From: Paraphoma chrysanthemicola
Taxonomy: Eukaryota > Ascomycota > Dothideomycetes > Pleosporales > Phaeosphaeriaceae
DNA: 64,000 bases
Direction of reading: 5' to 3'
Assembly (NCBI GenBank): GCA_020744225.1
Contig: JAGMWG010000019.1
Coordinates: forward strand, 1-64,000
Part shown: positions 34,095 to 45,021 of the stretch, piece after piece
How the letters are laid out: each line of letters opens with the position of its first letter
Numbering within the stretch: position 1 is the first letter of the stretch
The notes under the pieces: generated by a model
Database searches by the model: none
The model's input: the letters and a program-made list of their open reading frames with translations, nothing else
Told to the model about the DNA's origin: nothing
Translations under genes and position numbers: made by a program

Positions 34095-34718
34095 CAATCG
34101 TCCCTGGGCGTTTGCAGGCTGTCTCGGAGCGAATTGGGGCGCACGTGGCCTGTGAACAGGCGTTGGGGACTGAGCTGCGAGAAGCGCGGCCTCTGAAGGC
34201 TGAGATGTTGGCGGCTTGCGATCCGAGCTCGTGTCGTCCGACGAACCTCCGCCTCTACTCCATCGGGCGTTTGGCCTATTGGGCTTGGTGCGTCTGTTAC
34301 TTCGCGTCTGCTTCTGCGGTGTCGTCTCAGTGTCGCGAGCCTGGGCGACCGGGAGGGAGTCCCGGGACGAGGACGAGGTCAACTCGGATAGCGATTCGGT
34401 GGTAGAGGAGCCCGAGCCGACAGCGACATTCGCAGATATGAGGCCCTTGGGGATCGGGATGAGGCCTGGGCGGGGCGCTGCTGGCGACTGCGAAGGCGCG
34501 CCTTTGTCCGGCGTCGCGGGCTGAATGGTGGGCAACTGGGCCCCGTTGCGGCGGTGATGTGTTCCTGAGGGCAGGTTAGAGAGCGATCTTCGCATGGCAG
34601 AGAACGAATGGAGCGCAGACGGCTCCTGGAAGTGTGCAGGGCCGCCGAAAGACATGGTGGTAGACACCGCGCATCGGCATACGAACAGCGGGCGTGGTGG
34701 GACTGGGGCAGGAAGCAT
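34095..34718 (-). other. Open in-frame extension upstream of PAN3
   Basis: 208 codons without a stop, directly in frame with PAN3. Composition is disordered-protein-like (S, T, P, R), with Met codons such as the one at 34655 (MSFGGPAHFQEP). It could be a translated N-terminal extension of PAN3 or chance-open leader sequence. Confidence 0.4.
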
Positions 34719-35331
34719 ACTTTACGAGCGTTGGCGGGCAATGCTCCTCCCCGCGTCTTTTCCGGCTTCCTGTGACAGCAGGAGCTGCTTCTCCATCGGC
34801 AGGCGCGATCCGGAGTAAAAGAAATGCGAAGCAGGACGGCGCGCGGGACAGATGAAGTGTGGTAGCGAACATGTACCTATCAGCGGGTCGCCGGCAGTGC
34901 CCTGCATGCATGCGGAGTGTTTGCCGTGTTTGGTTCAAGCTCTCAGACGTCACACCAAGGTGCACACCTCACCGTCGCTCCGTTGACATACAACATCGCA
35001 CAGTCGACCCTGCCGTGATTGCGCGATGGATGCGACGTGTATGCCAATGCTCTCTTACCGTAACGACGAAGCCTGCTTGTGCCCATGTACCAAATAAGCT
35101 GCGAATAGAGACGTCGCCAAGCGCATCGCGACGTAGCATAACAGCCAGACCACACATGAAATGCGGCCCAAAGAACACAAGCAAGTTCCTAGTTATGCCT
35201 GCTTCAATTCAGCTTGCTATCAAATTCCTTTCTACGCTCAGGTCTATATTCACGTCTGCCACGCTTCGAGACCAGCAAGGTTCTGATTGTGCCAATGCTA
35301 TGAATTCTTGTACCATCACGCTTCCTCTGCT
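34719..35331. other. Intergenic
   Basis: About 610 bp between the PAN3 5' region and the end of the RING gene. Nothing recognisable. Confidence 0.5.
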
Positions 35332-36045
35332 TCATGTCTTTCTACGGAGTGCCACCGGTCCGTAGCTTTTTGGCGCGCTGCGCAAAATCATCACGCCAGG
35401 CCCCTCTCCTTGGACATGGAGATCATCTGGGTCTTCCTCTTTCTCCTTCCCTGATTCTCCTTTGCGTGTCTGCTCCGTCCCTTCGCTGGTGTCCCTCAAA
35501 TCAACGAGTCGATCGTACAAATCATCAGCAAGGTTTGTATGGGAAGCAGCACTGTCTCCGGCCAATATGCTTCTTGCTGTCGCAAACCCCTCGGGGACAG
35601 GACTGTCGTTTGTAAGAGCGGAAGTGAAGGGATGTCGTGTGGGGAACAAGCACACTCGACATACCGGGCAGCTGTTGTGCCAGGTGTCGTCCGAGTGCAG
35701 CCAGTCGAGGAGACAGCTGCGGTGGAAAGCATGGCTGCACACGATTATCTCCACGGCATATGCCGGCGGTTGAATTTTCTCGTGGCATACCGGGCAGTCG
35801 TAGTGAGGTAGAGTGCGTACGCTTCCTATGGTGCGCAGCCCAATGCGTAGAAACGCCGCTTCGTCTTCTGCCAATGCGCCCATCCCTTGTGCTGCGGTTG
35901 GCTTATGGTCTTCTTCAACAACGAGCTGTTCGACCCCTTCTAGTAGACTATTGAGGTCCTCTTGGGATTCGGCGACGATCGACATGTTTCTGCGAATCCG
36001 ATGGCGTAGTTCTTTCGCGATGCTTTGGTTGACAAATCGGCCCAC
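35332..36045 (-). CDS. RING-H2 finger protein, putative E3 ubiquitin ligase
   Basis: A single exon of 237 residues. The RING-H2 ligands can be counted as C84, C87, C103, H105, H108, C111, C126 and C129 (CPVC...CSHAFHRSC...CPVC). The N-terminal 75 residues are helical and acidic. The C-terminal 90 residues are charged and probably disordered. No transmembrane segment is seen, so it is soluble. RING-H2 proteins recruit E2-ubiquitin; the substrate is unknown. Divergent from a small unknown gene at 36296. Confidence 0.85.
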   Translation of the reverse strand: MGRFVNQSIAKELRHRIRRNMSIVAESQEDLNSLLEGVEQLVVEEDHKPTAAQGMGALAEDEAAFLRIGLRTIGSVRTLPHYDCPVCHEKIQPPAYAVEIIVCSHAFHRSCLLDWLHSDDTWHNSCPVCRVCLFPTRHPFTSALTNDSPVPEGFATARSILAGDSAASHTNLADDLYDRLVDLRDTSEGTEQTRKGESGKEKEEDPDDLHVQGEGPGVMILRSAPKSYGPVALRRKT

Positions 36046-36295
36046 TCGAGTGTACTACATGGCGGTGTTAGTACGTCTCTGGCAGTTTCTTGCATCCTGA
36101 TATGGTACAGGTATAAGTACTGATATATGTATAACGATTGAGCAACGACGCTGCGTGTTGTGATAAGGATCTGTGGGAAGTGAAAGACACATCGATGCGG
36201 TAGCAGGGTCATGGCGTTATCACAATTATCCTTCTGCGCTCTTTCCGCGACCACGCACTCACCCAAGCAGGCGCAACTTTCATATCGACACAAGC

Positions 36296-36784
36296 ATGGA
36301 CATTTTCGAACAGCCTCAACCGCCTCAGATCCAGTGCGACAACGACACCCACGCTACACGGGCCTCTAGAAGCATCGTTCCATGCGCGGTGGTCGGCGTC
36401 GATGGCTTCAGCAGTTACATACCTGGCGCCTTCCATCTGCTGTCATGCGGACATATCGTGGTGGTGGATGAGGTCGACAAACGCTGTGGTCGAAATTGCC
36501 AGCACGCGGCCGCATGGGTTGCGTCTGCACAAGCGGCCGAGAAGGACCCTGTCTATGCGTGCGTCTATCACATTCTCGGCGACCTGCGGGGCACACTGCT
36601 AATACAATGTAGCGCACAAGCACTTCAAGTCGTCTGCCCTCCGTTGACTACAACACAATCTTTCGACCTCCTCTATTGCGAAGTCTGCCAAGGCATCCCG
36701 TTCGATCGCTACAAATTCCTTACCAAGACCGAGGGGCCGTCAATATTACGCCGATCCTTCGCCCTGACTCGCCCAATGGTGTAG
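36296..36784 (+). CDS. Small Cys/His-containing hypothetical protein
   Basis: From the ATG at 36296 (MDIFEQPQPPQIQC) the frame gives 162 residues; it is open from 36173 upstream. A possible metal site is LLSCGHIVVVDEVDKRCGRNCQH, and LLYCEVCQGIPFDRY follows near the C-terminus, so it may be a divergent zinc ribbon. I do not recognise the family. Support is only frame length and the Cys/His pattern. Confidence 0.45.
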   Translation: MDIFEQPQPPQIQCDNDTHATRASRSIVPCAVVGVDGFSSYIPGAFHLLSCGHIVVVDEVDKRCGRNCQHAAAWVASAQAAEKDPVYACVYHILGDLRGTLLIQCSAQALQVVCPPLTTTQSFDLLYCEVCQGIPFDRYKFLTKTEGPSILRRSFALTRPMV

Positions 36785-39210
36785 TCCATACTTGGTCTCG
36801 ATCATCCTCAAGTTCACGTAATCCTTAGCTCGCCGGTCTTTAGTCGACACGACCGGGATTTCGACTGGAGACACATTCATCAACTACTCTGCGGGCATGA
36901 GGTATACGCCCCCATGAGAACCAGTTGCGGCTGTAATTGCGTCTGTGTTGGAGGCTATTCGGGCGTATTGGCATCGATGAGTGGTCAGACTAGCGATGTC
37001 ATTGTGTGTCAAGAGTGCGTCATTAGGGCAGAGCTGGTGTATCAGCGCTTCTCGCGCCTCGAGGTCCACACTGGAGAAAATATGGATAGCGGATATGTCA
37101 CAGCGGGCAAATGAGAGTGGGTAAAGGACGATGATGGGAGGCAGATACGACTAGCGCTTTCAAATCGTCCTAGCATGAATCCTGCAAAAGCATGTAGCAA
37201 GGACGATCTCGTTCTAGTCTCGCAGCTATGCAAAGAGGTTATTCTCTAATGCTTAGGCCTCCATACTAGACACTAGCTATTGATGACTCTACGATGTTGA
37301 AACTCGTGTAACTTCCAGCTCCGGGGTTGCTTTCTTAAGCCGCCCCTCCTCTGTTCGAGGCACCGATCACTTCCGTTCGCAACTTTCACACAGAGGTGGT
37401 CCTTTGCCTTTGAGCGCAGTGTCTATCGCTCAAGAGTGTCTTATCAAGGCTACTAAACTGTATTACGTGGTCACAATCTGGAGCTGGAGGACGACAGATC
37501 GTGCCGCGATAGCAGGCATACTCTCTTCCCCAAGATGAGTTTCAAACACTGCGGCTCAATAAAAAAAGGTGGAGATTGGCGTTGGACTGGTACGCAAGGG
37601 CCAGTGGCGACTTTAAAGTGCGGCGTAATGCTTACTCCAACTAGGAAGTCGAGATGTAACCCGAGACCAAAGTTTGGCGTGGTTGTGGTGAAGCGATGGC
37701 GTACGGAGATTCGGAGACAGATCTTGATTTAAAGCAAACCTCCGCGATATGGCCATGTGCAACTGTCCTCATCCTGACATTGTTAATGGGGGTTACTGAT
37801 ACTGACGAGCCTATCACATCTTCTTGACACTAGCGTAGCAGATGAAGAGGCCGATACTGACGAAGCTGTTGCGGCGATTGGTGGGCGGGTGTGTGGATAA
37901 TAGAGATGTAAGAAGAGAGTATGGTGCGGGCCGACAATGGTGAATGATGGAGAGCAGAGATGGGAGAAGGGAATGAGCTTTCGAGATCGGGTGCGTCTTC
38001 GTCGCTTGCCAGATCACGTGAAATCCGTCTTTCACCGCGCACATTGGGCGTCCCTGCGGAAGTCTGTGCGCATGCCACGGCCTCAGTTCGCGCGGGCGCA
38101 CTGACCCCCACTTTCTGACTATAAATACCGCGCCCGCCCGCCTTGCTGTCACCTTTTCCCCTTCCTCATCCACTGCACTCAACTCCGCCAACTGTGAAAG
38201 TTTCCTGCTTCCTTGAGTGTCAGCCCCACTTTGCCATGATGGCACTGTCTCTTTTGCATCTTTCACTTGAGGATAGGCGTAATATTACGTCCGGCAGCTT
38301 CAAAACTGACGCTTCGACCATGAGTCGTTGATGATGGGGCGTAATTTCGTCCGGCAGGCTTAACAACCTGACGCTTCGGCCTCGAGTCGTTGACAATTTG
38401 GCGCAATTGCGTTTTGCGGATGGATTTCTGCTGCGGGGATTACCTCTGCTTCACCAGACCTTTGGTCTGCCACAGGTTCATTACCTACCTCGAGTCTGAA
38501 TCTCGAAGCATCCGAGCCTCTGCTCAGATGACACAGTCGACGTTGCGACGTCTTTCTTTTTCATTAAGCTCTGACTCTCCAAGATCAGACTTGAGGAAGA
38601 AGATTCTTTCACAAAGCGGGACGTGTTGCTCCAGGTTTGGGCTAGAGCAATATGTCAACACAAAACTTCCTCTTCAGACTATTCTAATCTCATTCTGTAC
38701 TTTAATTGGCCACACACGAACCAGATGTGGTACGGTTGCTATCGTGTTTCCACTCCCTGGCTCATCTGCAGCACATAAGCATGTCGCTGTCCATATTGCT
38801 GCACGGAACAGGGTCGCGAGTGCGGTACAGTCATCATTGCTCTCTCGTGCATACTGTCATTTGCCGATCTTGTGCAAAATGTGATGTGAAAGGAACAACA
38901 CGCGGTTCTGAGATGACGTTGGAATAAGCCCTTGCCAATATCGGGAGGCAAGAGCGGCTTCGCGTAAGCACTAGGCGCGGAGTGACCACCCACTCTCCTC
39001 GAACAGCTGCTCCCAGTGCAGTATCAGGTAGGCATGCCACCGCCAATATGGCGCGGCGCTCGCTTGGCCACAGCATGATCCTCTTAAGAGTACTGCCTAG
39101 GTATGGAGGCCGCGCTTCTGTTGCTACATCGACAGTACCCATATGACTGCCTCTGATCACGCTGAATACTTCGTTTCAGCATCACAGAACGCTACCACAA
39201 TTACGGCAAC
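36785..39210. other. Gene-poor stretch with repeats
   Basis: About 2.4 kb without a convincing gene. It contains a 62-bp tandem repeat (38276-38413) and a diverged fragment (38556-38610) related to 49030-49092 and 50180-50242. A TATA-like gactataaatac lies near 38117. Short frames at 37814-38266 and 38390-38884 lack protein-like features. Confidence 0.5.
38276..38413 (+). repeat. 62-bp tandem repeat, two copies plus a partial third
   Basis: Units at 38276-38337 and 38338-38399 share the words cgtccggcag, ctgacgcttcg and gagtcgttga. A third begins at 38400 with ggcgcaattgcgtt. The units are diverged by roughly a fifth, so the array is old. Confidence 0.8.
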
Positions 39211-40872
39211 ATGAAGAATACATCTGACTACATCATCGTCGGAGGCGGAACGGCAGGCGTAGTGATTGCTTCACGGCTCAAGCAGTACTTGCCGGACTTG
39301 AGCATTGCCATTCTTGAAGCCGGTCCAAACGCCGTCGACCACGCGCTTGTCAACGACGTCTCAGACAGCCTCGCTTGGGTTCGGATGATTCCAGAAGGCT
39401 TGGTCGTCGACTACTCCACTAGTCCGCAGGTACATCTGGATGGGCGGCAGATCCTTAACCTTGCAGGTCGCATGCTCTCTGGCTCTAGTGGCGTGAACGT
39501 GGGATCATGGATGCGACCGTCGGTATCAGACTGCAAACTCATCGCAGAGAGAGCAGGCCACGATAGGTTCCTTTTCGAGAACCTATTAAAGTACATCAAG
39601 AGGCTGGAGACTCATTTCGATCACGCGGCGGATAAGGATTTCCATGGATTCGATGGGCCCATTCACACAGTCGGAGGGCGGCGATACCCTCTGCGGGAAA
39701 TTTTGCAAGAAAGTGCAGAAACCCTAGGACACAAATACAATCCAAAAGCTACACAAGGTGATCCTACTGGCCTCGCGGACTTTGTACAATGCTTTAAGGC
39801 CACATCAACGACGACGGCAACCAGACAACACAGCGCCAAGGTTTACGATCTGAGCAAGGTTGATGTTCATTGTGATAGTCCCGTAGCTCGCGTCTTACTC
39901 GACGAAACGAAGCGCGTCGTGGGTGTAGAATTGCTGTCCGGTGAAAAGGTGTTCGCCAACAAAGAAGTTATAATGTCATGCGGCACACAGAAGACGCCGC
40001 AAGTCCTCATGCTTTCCGGCATTGGCCCCTCCGATGAGCTTTCCCAGCACGGCATTCCGGTAATTGTCAACGCGCCGGCTGTTGGCCAGAACCTATTCGA
40101 TCATACTGCATTTGTCCAACACTTCAAACTGAAGGACGCTGGAAGGGGCCTCGCAAGCCCATTCACGGGTACCATGCGTCCGGAGTACTCTCAAGGTGTG
40201 CCCGTAGACTTCAGCCTTTTGGCCAGCATTCCAACCAGCGAGCTGTTACCTCAACTCGCCGCTGATGGATTCGACAGCGCCTCTCACCCTCTGCTGCGCG
40301 AGAATCGCTGCCACTACATGAGTATCCCAATGTACTTTCCCCTCGCCGCCCCACCCCCGTTATTCCCTACCATATCCGAGGATGATACACATATCGCGTT
40401 TGTCTCAATACACACGCTGCCTCTCTCGCGCGGTGTCGTATCGCTCAAATCTGCCGACCCTCAAGACAACCCCAATTGCAACCCGCGCTTCTTTTCCACA
40501 GAGACAGATCGTTTTGTCATGCGCCATGCCGTGCGTGAGGGTATGCGGATCGCAGCTGTCTCTCCTCTCGCTGCGGAGATCGAGGGAGAGGTATCACCTG
40601 TGGGATTTCCAACCTTGACGAAGGACAGTGCAGATGAGGAGATTGACAGGAGGATACGTGCACTTACGGCAACTATCTTCCACCCTATGGGAACATGTGC
40701 GCTAGGGACCGTTCTTGATGGCGAGTTCAGAGTCAAAGGCGTGGAGGGGTTGAGGGTTTGTGATGCGAGCGTGTTTCCCGAGCCCGTCGCAATGATGCCG
40801 AGCTGCTTGATCTACGCATTGGCTGAGCTATGCGCTGAAACAATAGCTGAAATATCCTCTCAGAAGCCGTAG
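39211..40872 (+). CDS. GMC-family FAD oxidoreductase, altered active site
   Basis: A single exon of 553 residues, normal for the glucose-methanol-choline family. The dinucleotide-binding motif VGGGTAG lies near residues 10-17, with ILEAG after it. The GMC signature region (GRMLSGSSGVNVGSWMRP) and the second signature GTQKTPQVLMLSGIG are present. The first catalytic His is H491 in FHPMGTCALG. The second catalytic position, normally His or Asn before Pro, is Met529 (VAMMPSCLIYALAE). FAD binding therefore looks intact but classical alcohol oxidation may be impaired or changed. No signal peptide is seen. Substrate unknown; a relationship to choline-dehydrogenase-like or lyase-type GMC members is possible. 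Confidence 0.9.
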   Translation: MKNTSDYIIVGGGTAGVVIASRLKQYLPDLSIAILEAGPNAVDHALVNDVSDSLAWVRMIPEGLVVDYSTSPQVHLDGRQILNLAGRMLSGSSGVNVGSWMRPSVSDCKLIAERAGHDRFLFENLLKYIKRLETHFDHAADKDFHGFDGPIHTVGGRRYPLREILQESAETLGHKYNPKATQGDPTGLADFVQCFKATSTTTATRQHSAKVYDLSKVDVHCDSPVARVLLDETKRVVGVELLSGEKVFANKEVIMSCGTQKTPQVLMLSGIGPSDELSQHGIPVIVNAPAVGQNLFDHTAFVQHFKLKDAGRGLASPFTGTMRPEYSQGVPVDFSLLASIPTSELLPQLAADGFDSASHPLLRENRCHYMSIPMYFPLAAPPPLFPTISEDDTHIAFVSIHTLPLSRGVVSLKSADPQDNPNCNPRFFSTETDRFVMRHAVREGMRIAAVSPLAAEIEGEVSPVGFPTLTKDSADEEIDRRIRALTATIFHPMGTCALGTVLDGEFRVKGVEGLRVCDASVFPEPVAMMPSCLIYALAELCAETIAEISSQKP

Positions 40873-41122
40873 TATGATTAGATAGTTGAGTACAGTTCGA
40901 AGAAGAAGTAGCGGCACGTTCCAGTGCGCGCGACATCGAGCATCCTCCTTCACCTCCATTCAATCTCAGTCCTAACTAGGCAAGATGCACCCCGCTTAGT
41001 AGACCCTGGTCTGCAACCGAGCGACGAACGATATTTCCATGACCTTCTATTGACAAAATCCTCCATAACCTTGCACTCAGTCCGCACCTTACCACGCACT
41101 TTCCGACACCACCACGGCAACT

Positions 41123-42226
41123 ATGGCCAAGCACCACGCACAAACAATCGACACGGACATGCGTCACGAGGAGGAGGAAGAGCCTACCAGTGACCAGGAC
41201 GATCAATTGGCCGTTTGGCAGCCCGATTTCCGAGTTCGTGCGCCGACTGCAGAGACCGGAGGCCAAGCGACCGCTCTGACTATCGTCGATCCCGAAGACC
41301 CTCGAGATGCTTTGATCGACGCTCTCAAGAATGAACTTGCCGCGGAGAAAGAATACAGCCAGACCATAGTGAATGCCAGCATTCTGGCCGACGCCACCAA
41401 CTTTGCAGAGAACGAGCAGACGGCACTGATATCACGCCAGCTGGATGCTATCGGCCCCGGTGGTATAAATGCTTGGGTGTCGCGCATAAAAGAAGCGCGC
41501 TACCAACGCCTGATTGCGGAGATGAGCATCTTCGACGAGAGAAATTCGAGGCTCATTCAGCGGGCAGCGCAGGTTGAGGAGAGAACTTCGCAGCTCAATC
41601 AGCGGGAAGCACAGTTTGACGAGAACGTTCGGGCCATTGAAGCAACCTTCATCAACAACCAGATGCAGGTCGACACTATGAACGTGCACGTGGGATCCAT
41701 GCATAACTTTCAGGCCGGCTCGATGCAGCACAACGTCGTCAGCGATTACTTCGCCGGTATGAACCACCAACCTTTTTGCGTTTTACTCTTCTCTGATGCC
41801 AGTCCAGCCTCCCCTCTTCAAGTCCCCGACCAGCCTCCTCAGGCCCACCAGACTTCAGATCGTCCCCTGATTGGTCAAGAGCCATCCAAGGCACCATCTG
41901 GCAAAACTTGGGCTGGATCGGTTCCAGGGCAGCCAACATACCGCACCATGTGCAAACATGACAAGGCGTGCGCTCTAAAGAGGTGCAAGTTCGCCCCCAG
42001 CTCACCTACTATGGGATGGAAAACATCAACGGCCTGCCTGCCTTCATTGGCTTCGACAGCTGCGGTCGTCCCGAGCATGGAGGCATGTAAGCTTCCATGG
42101 TGTGGTATCAGCGCACAAGCGCATGGAGTTTTCGGGCTGAGTGGTTCCCGGGATAGGTATCAAGTTCTTGGGATAGTGCTGTGGAGTTCTTCGGGCTTCA
42201 CTTTCGGCGGCACGTATGGCATTTGA
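41123..42226 (+). CDS. Coiled-coil protein of unknown function
   Basis: Open frame of 367 residues. The start is acidic (HEEEEEPTSDQDDQLAVWQPDFRVRAPTAE), followed by a long coiled coil at about 65-200 with repeated heptads (LIQRAAQVEERTSQLNQREA). The C-terminal part is low in pattern. A possible in-frame 51-nt intron (41757-41807, GTATGA donor, CAG acceptor) would remove a hydrophobic stretch. The first segment is duplicated, diverged, on the minus strand at 50012-50140, so this is a member of a small local family. Confidence 0.6.
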   Translation: MAKHHAQTIDTDMRHEEEEEPTSDQDDQLAVWQPDFRVRAPTAETGGQATALTIVDPEDPRDALIDALKNELAAEKEYSQTIVNASILADATNFAENEQTALISRQLDAIGPGGINAWVSRIKEARYQRLIAEMSIFDERNSRLIQRAAQVEERTSQLNQREAQFDENVRAIEATFINNQMQVDTMNVHVGSMHNFQAGSMQHNVVSDYFAGMNHQPFCVLLFSDASPASPLQVPDQPPQAHQTSDRPLIGQEPSKAPSGKTWAGSVPGQPTYRTMCKHDKACALKRCKFAPSSPTMGWKTSTACLPSLASTAAVVPSMEACKLPWCGISAQAHGVFGLSGSRDRYQVLGIVLWSSSGFTFGGTYGI

Positions 42227-42581
42227 AACTTGTGCTTTCCATGATACCCCCACTAGCTCATAATAGAAAGGATGAATTTTGAACTCGTTTCCTCCGTGTC
42301 ATGCAGGATGCTAGATATACCTCAGTCTCCTAATCAGTGTTAACATGAAGCTAATAACGTAGCCTGAAGGCTTAGAGTAGTGTACATGCCTACGCTCATC
42401 CATTCGCAATGTGTTGAAGTATACCGGTGTACGACATGAGGTTGCTATGATCTACACTTCAAAGTCTCCGGGCTACATGATCGCCCAATAGAAGAACGTC
42501 TAGAATGAGTTGACGACCTCTACCTCCCGGCATAAACCGTGCAGACATGTCACGGATGCCATCGAAACCATACAGGCTACC
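42227..42581. other. Intergenic between convergent genes
   Basis: About 355 bp of 3' flanks. No feature recognised. Confidence 0.5.
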
Positions 42582-43766
42582 TCAAGGCTTTGCAGCATCT
42601 GGAATAATGGTATGGTCGTTCTTGTCCGTCAATGCCCACGGCGAATTGATCATGAAATAATCCTTCTCCTTTCTCCACGGCGACGCAGTGGTGAGCCAAG
42701 CATATGGGATCCAACAACACCCATCGTACGTCGGATTGTTTTGCCCTGTGGTGCCCCATGAATTCTGAACTTTGAAACATCCCTGACCACCGTTTCCATC
42801 ACTCATGGTGTCGTTCCAACCAATAGCGATCATGGTGTGCGAATTTGAGGCCTGCTTCTTGGTGGGCTTGCTTCCGGGTGGAGGAGTCTTGGGAAGGTGC
42901 GAAGGGTGTGTGTAAACCTCGTCGGCGAATCCGGGATACATCTCGGCACTAAACACGATTGGTAGGCCGTTGGCAATGCACCGCTTCCAATAAGAATGGT
43001 CTTGACTCGGTCTAGCGTAATACAAATCCGTATACCGCCAGCAATTCTTGAACACGTCATCCTTTGGTCGCATGGCGGCAAGCGCTCCTTTAGGAAGAAT
43101 GTAATTCGCATCATGGGGCTCGCTCCATACATTTACTTGGGCTAGTTCAGGACCTTTGAGCTTAACATACGCTTCAGCGTCTACGGAATCCGTGTAGCCC
43201 GTGAAAGTGTAAGGATAGAAGCCGTTCTCCCAGTGGATGAGCTCAGTAGACTCTCGAGGTGCGCCCAATCGGGCCATAATCATGATGACGGTACGAATGT
43301 CCGTTCCTTTTGATTCATCTGTGAGAAGGCCCACATCTGTTGGCGGAGATGTCGAGAGACCAGCATAATAATCTCCCCATTTATGGGGATTTTCTATGCG
43401 TTTGGCCATATGAATGCGCGCTACCCAGTAGAGGAACAATCGCGACGGTCTGTACTCACTGGGGTATAACCTGTGAGGGTCAAGGTCCGTGGAAAATTTG
43501 CGTTGCATCAAATAGCGGTATGCGGATGCGACTGCGTTACAGGTACAGCTTTCAAGTTGACCCTGGTCGTAGAGGTGCTTATCGTATTTCATCATTTTAT
43601 TGAGTGTGTCGTTCTTGAACTCATTGTCCCATAGGCAGAACGAGGCCGTATTTTGCCCAATGCTTTGTTCGATGGTGTGAAGGCTTTCAATGTTGATTGT
43701 ACGGTCCCTGATATCAACCTCGTCGATCTTGCCGCCTCGGGGTGGACTGAACGCCTCGGAAGTCAT
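42582..43766 (-). CDS. Papain-like (C1-type) cysteine peptidase
   Basis: From the ATG at 43766 the frame gives 394 residues. An upstream in-frame ATG at 43916 is less likely because a TATA-like sequence at 43863-43872 lies between them. The catalytic triad can be read: Cys74 in DQGQLESCTCNA, His310 in SHTMIAIGW and Asn335 in VQNSWGTTG. The Gln of the oxyanion hole is Q68 or Q70. No signal peptide or long propeptide is evident, so it resembles the soluble bacterial- and fungal-type C1A peptidases rather than lysosomal cathepsins. A role in intracellular or defence-related proteolysis is open. Confidence 0.85.
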   Translation of the reverse strand: MTSEAFSPPRGGKIDEVDIRDRTINIESLHTIEQSIGQNTASFCLWDNEFKNDTLNKMMKYDKHLYDQGQLESCTCNAVASAYRYLMQRKFSTDLDPHRLYPSEYRPSRLFLYWVARIHMAKRIENPHKWGDYYAGLSTSPPTDVGLLTDESKGTDIRTVIMIMARLGAPRESTELIHWENGFYPYTFTGYTDSVDAEAYVKLKGPELAQVNVWSEPHDANYILPKGALAAMRPKDDVFKNCWRYTDLYYARPSQDHSYWKRCIANGLPIVFSAEMYPGFADEVYTHPSHLPKTPPPGSKPTKKQASNSHTMIAIGWNDTMSDGNGGQGCFKVQNSWGTTGQNNPTYDGCCWIPYAWLTTASPWRKEKDYFMINSPWALTDKNDHTIIPDAAKP

Positions 43767-43862
43767 GCTATCGTTTAATCTTGGAGCAGTCGTATGGTGG
43801 TGATTGGTAAGCCCTCCTATGGGTGTTGAAGCATATGCAGTACTTTTATGCGGAAAGTGCGG

Positions 43863-43872
43863 GTATATATAT
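43863..43872 (-). promoter_or_regulatory. TATA-like element before the C1 peptidase
   Basis: GTATATATAT about 100 bp upstream of the preferred ATG at 43766. It would put the transcript start downstream of the alternative ATG at 43916. Confidence 0.45.
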
Positions 43873-43916
43873 CTCGTCCCTTTCTGGTATTTAGATAGCC
43901 ATGAGCAATGCCCCAT

Positions 43917-45021
43917 GTTATTCTCTAACCAACAAGCTTAAGCCTAGGCCATGGGAAGCGGTGTAAGAAATGGAGACTGTCCAGCTGAGGCTACGAGTTT
44001 ACTAGTAGCTCCGCGAAGTGTGATTGACCTAAGCTAGAGACCGTGCCATGCATTATGGCAGCCCTGTATTGCCAGCAGCCGGTGCACTTGCGCCAATATT
44101 GACACTGGGTCGAAAGTAGCGCAGAAGTAGCTGTGCGACCATACAGTCTATTGTGTACTATGCGTGTCGCAGAGAGCGCAAGTCATTTCAGCCAATCGCA
44201 GCGGCCTGCAGCAATGCACGGCCGTATCGAAAGCTGATTGTGGCGCCTATGTAGTTTCTTGGTGGTTAGCAGTATGGCGGGGTACGGTGTAAATCCCATA
44301 AGAGTGTGGCAATGAGGAGCTGAAATTCAGCTCGATGGCTGCAAGGCTGCGGCAGGGCGACGTCAAGACCGGCCGAAGGAGAAAGCGTCGCGCACAGACA
44401 TGGCGCTTGTCCGTGGCTCCCAATTGCGCGACCAACGTGTCCACGCCCTGCACCTTTGCCAGAGCTCATCTGCTCAAAGCCAGTCGTTGCATACTATGTC
44501 AACGCGTCTCAGTCATTTTGCTCAGCACCCTTGGACCTTACTCCATGCACTCACAACATTTCCACTTTCCAGCCCCGTTGGGACCGTATGCTACGTTCGC
44601 GCTTCAATCCGATCGCAACGCGACCATGTTCAAATGATTGCGGAGTAAATCTGACACGCTCGATTGACGGACTTACAGGCCGTTAGTGTTCTATGAAGTG
44701 TTCACGAGGACTGTAAACTAGCGTAAGAGACTTGCGCGCGTGCCAGTGGAGAAAGGAAGTGCATACGCGAGCCAGTCAAGCCAACCAAGTCTTTTGATGG
44801 AATCATACTTAAATCACATGTGTGAATTTGTGTGGTAATGACATCTTTTGCTTTTGTTCCAATTGACTCGGATGATCTGCCGACGTTCCAAATATGACTT
44901 CTGTTGGGCGTAAGATTCATTGCCAGCTCCATCATTACTTGCTGACCGCTTCACGAAGATTCTCCCATCCTGAAGGCATCGACCAGTATCCCATAGTCTC
45001 GTCACGCTAACCGCGCAGAGC
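43917..45021. other. Intergenic
   Basis: About 1.1 kb with short frames on both strands and no domain-like sequence. Confidence 0.5.
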
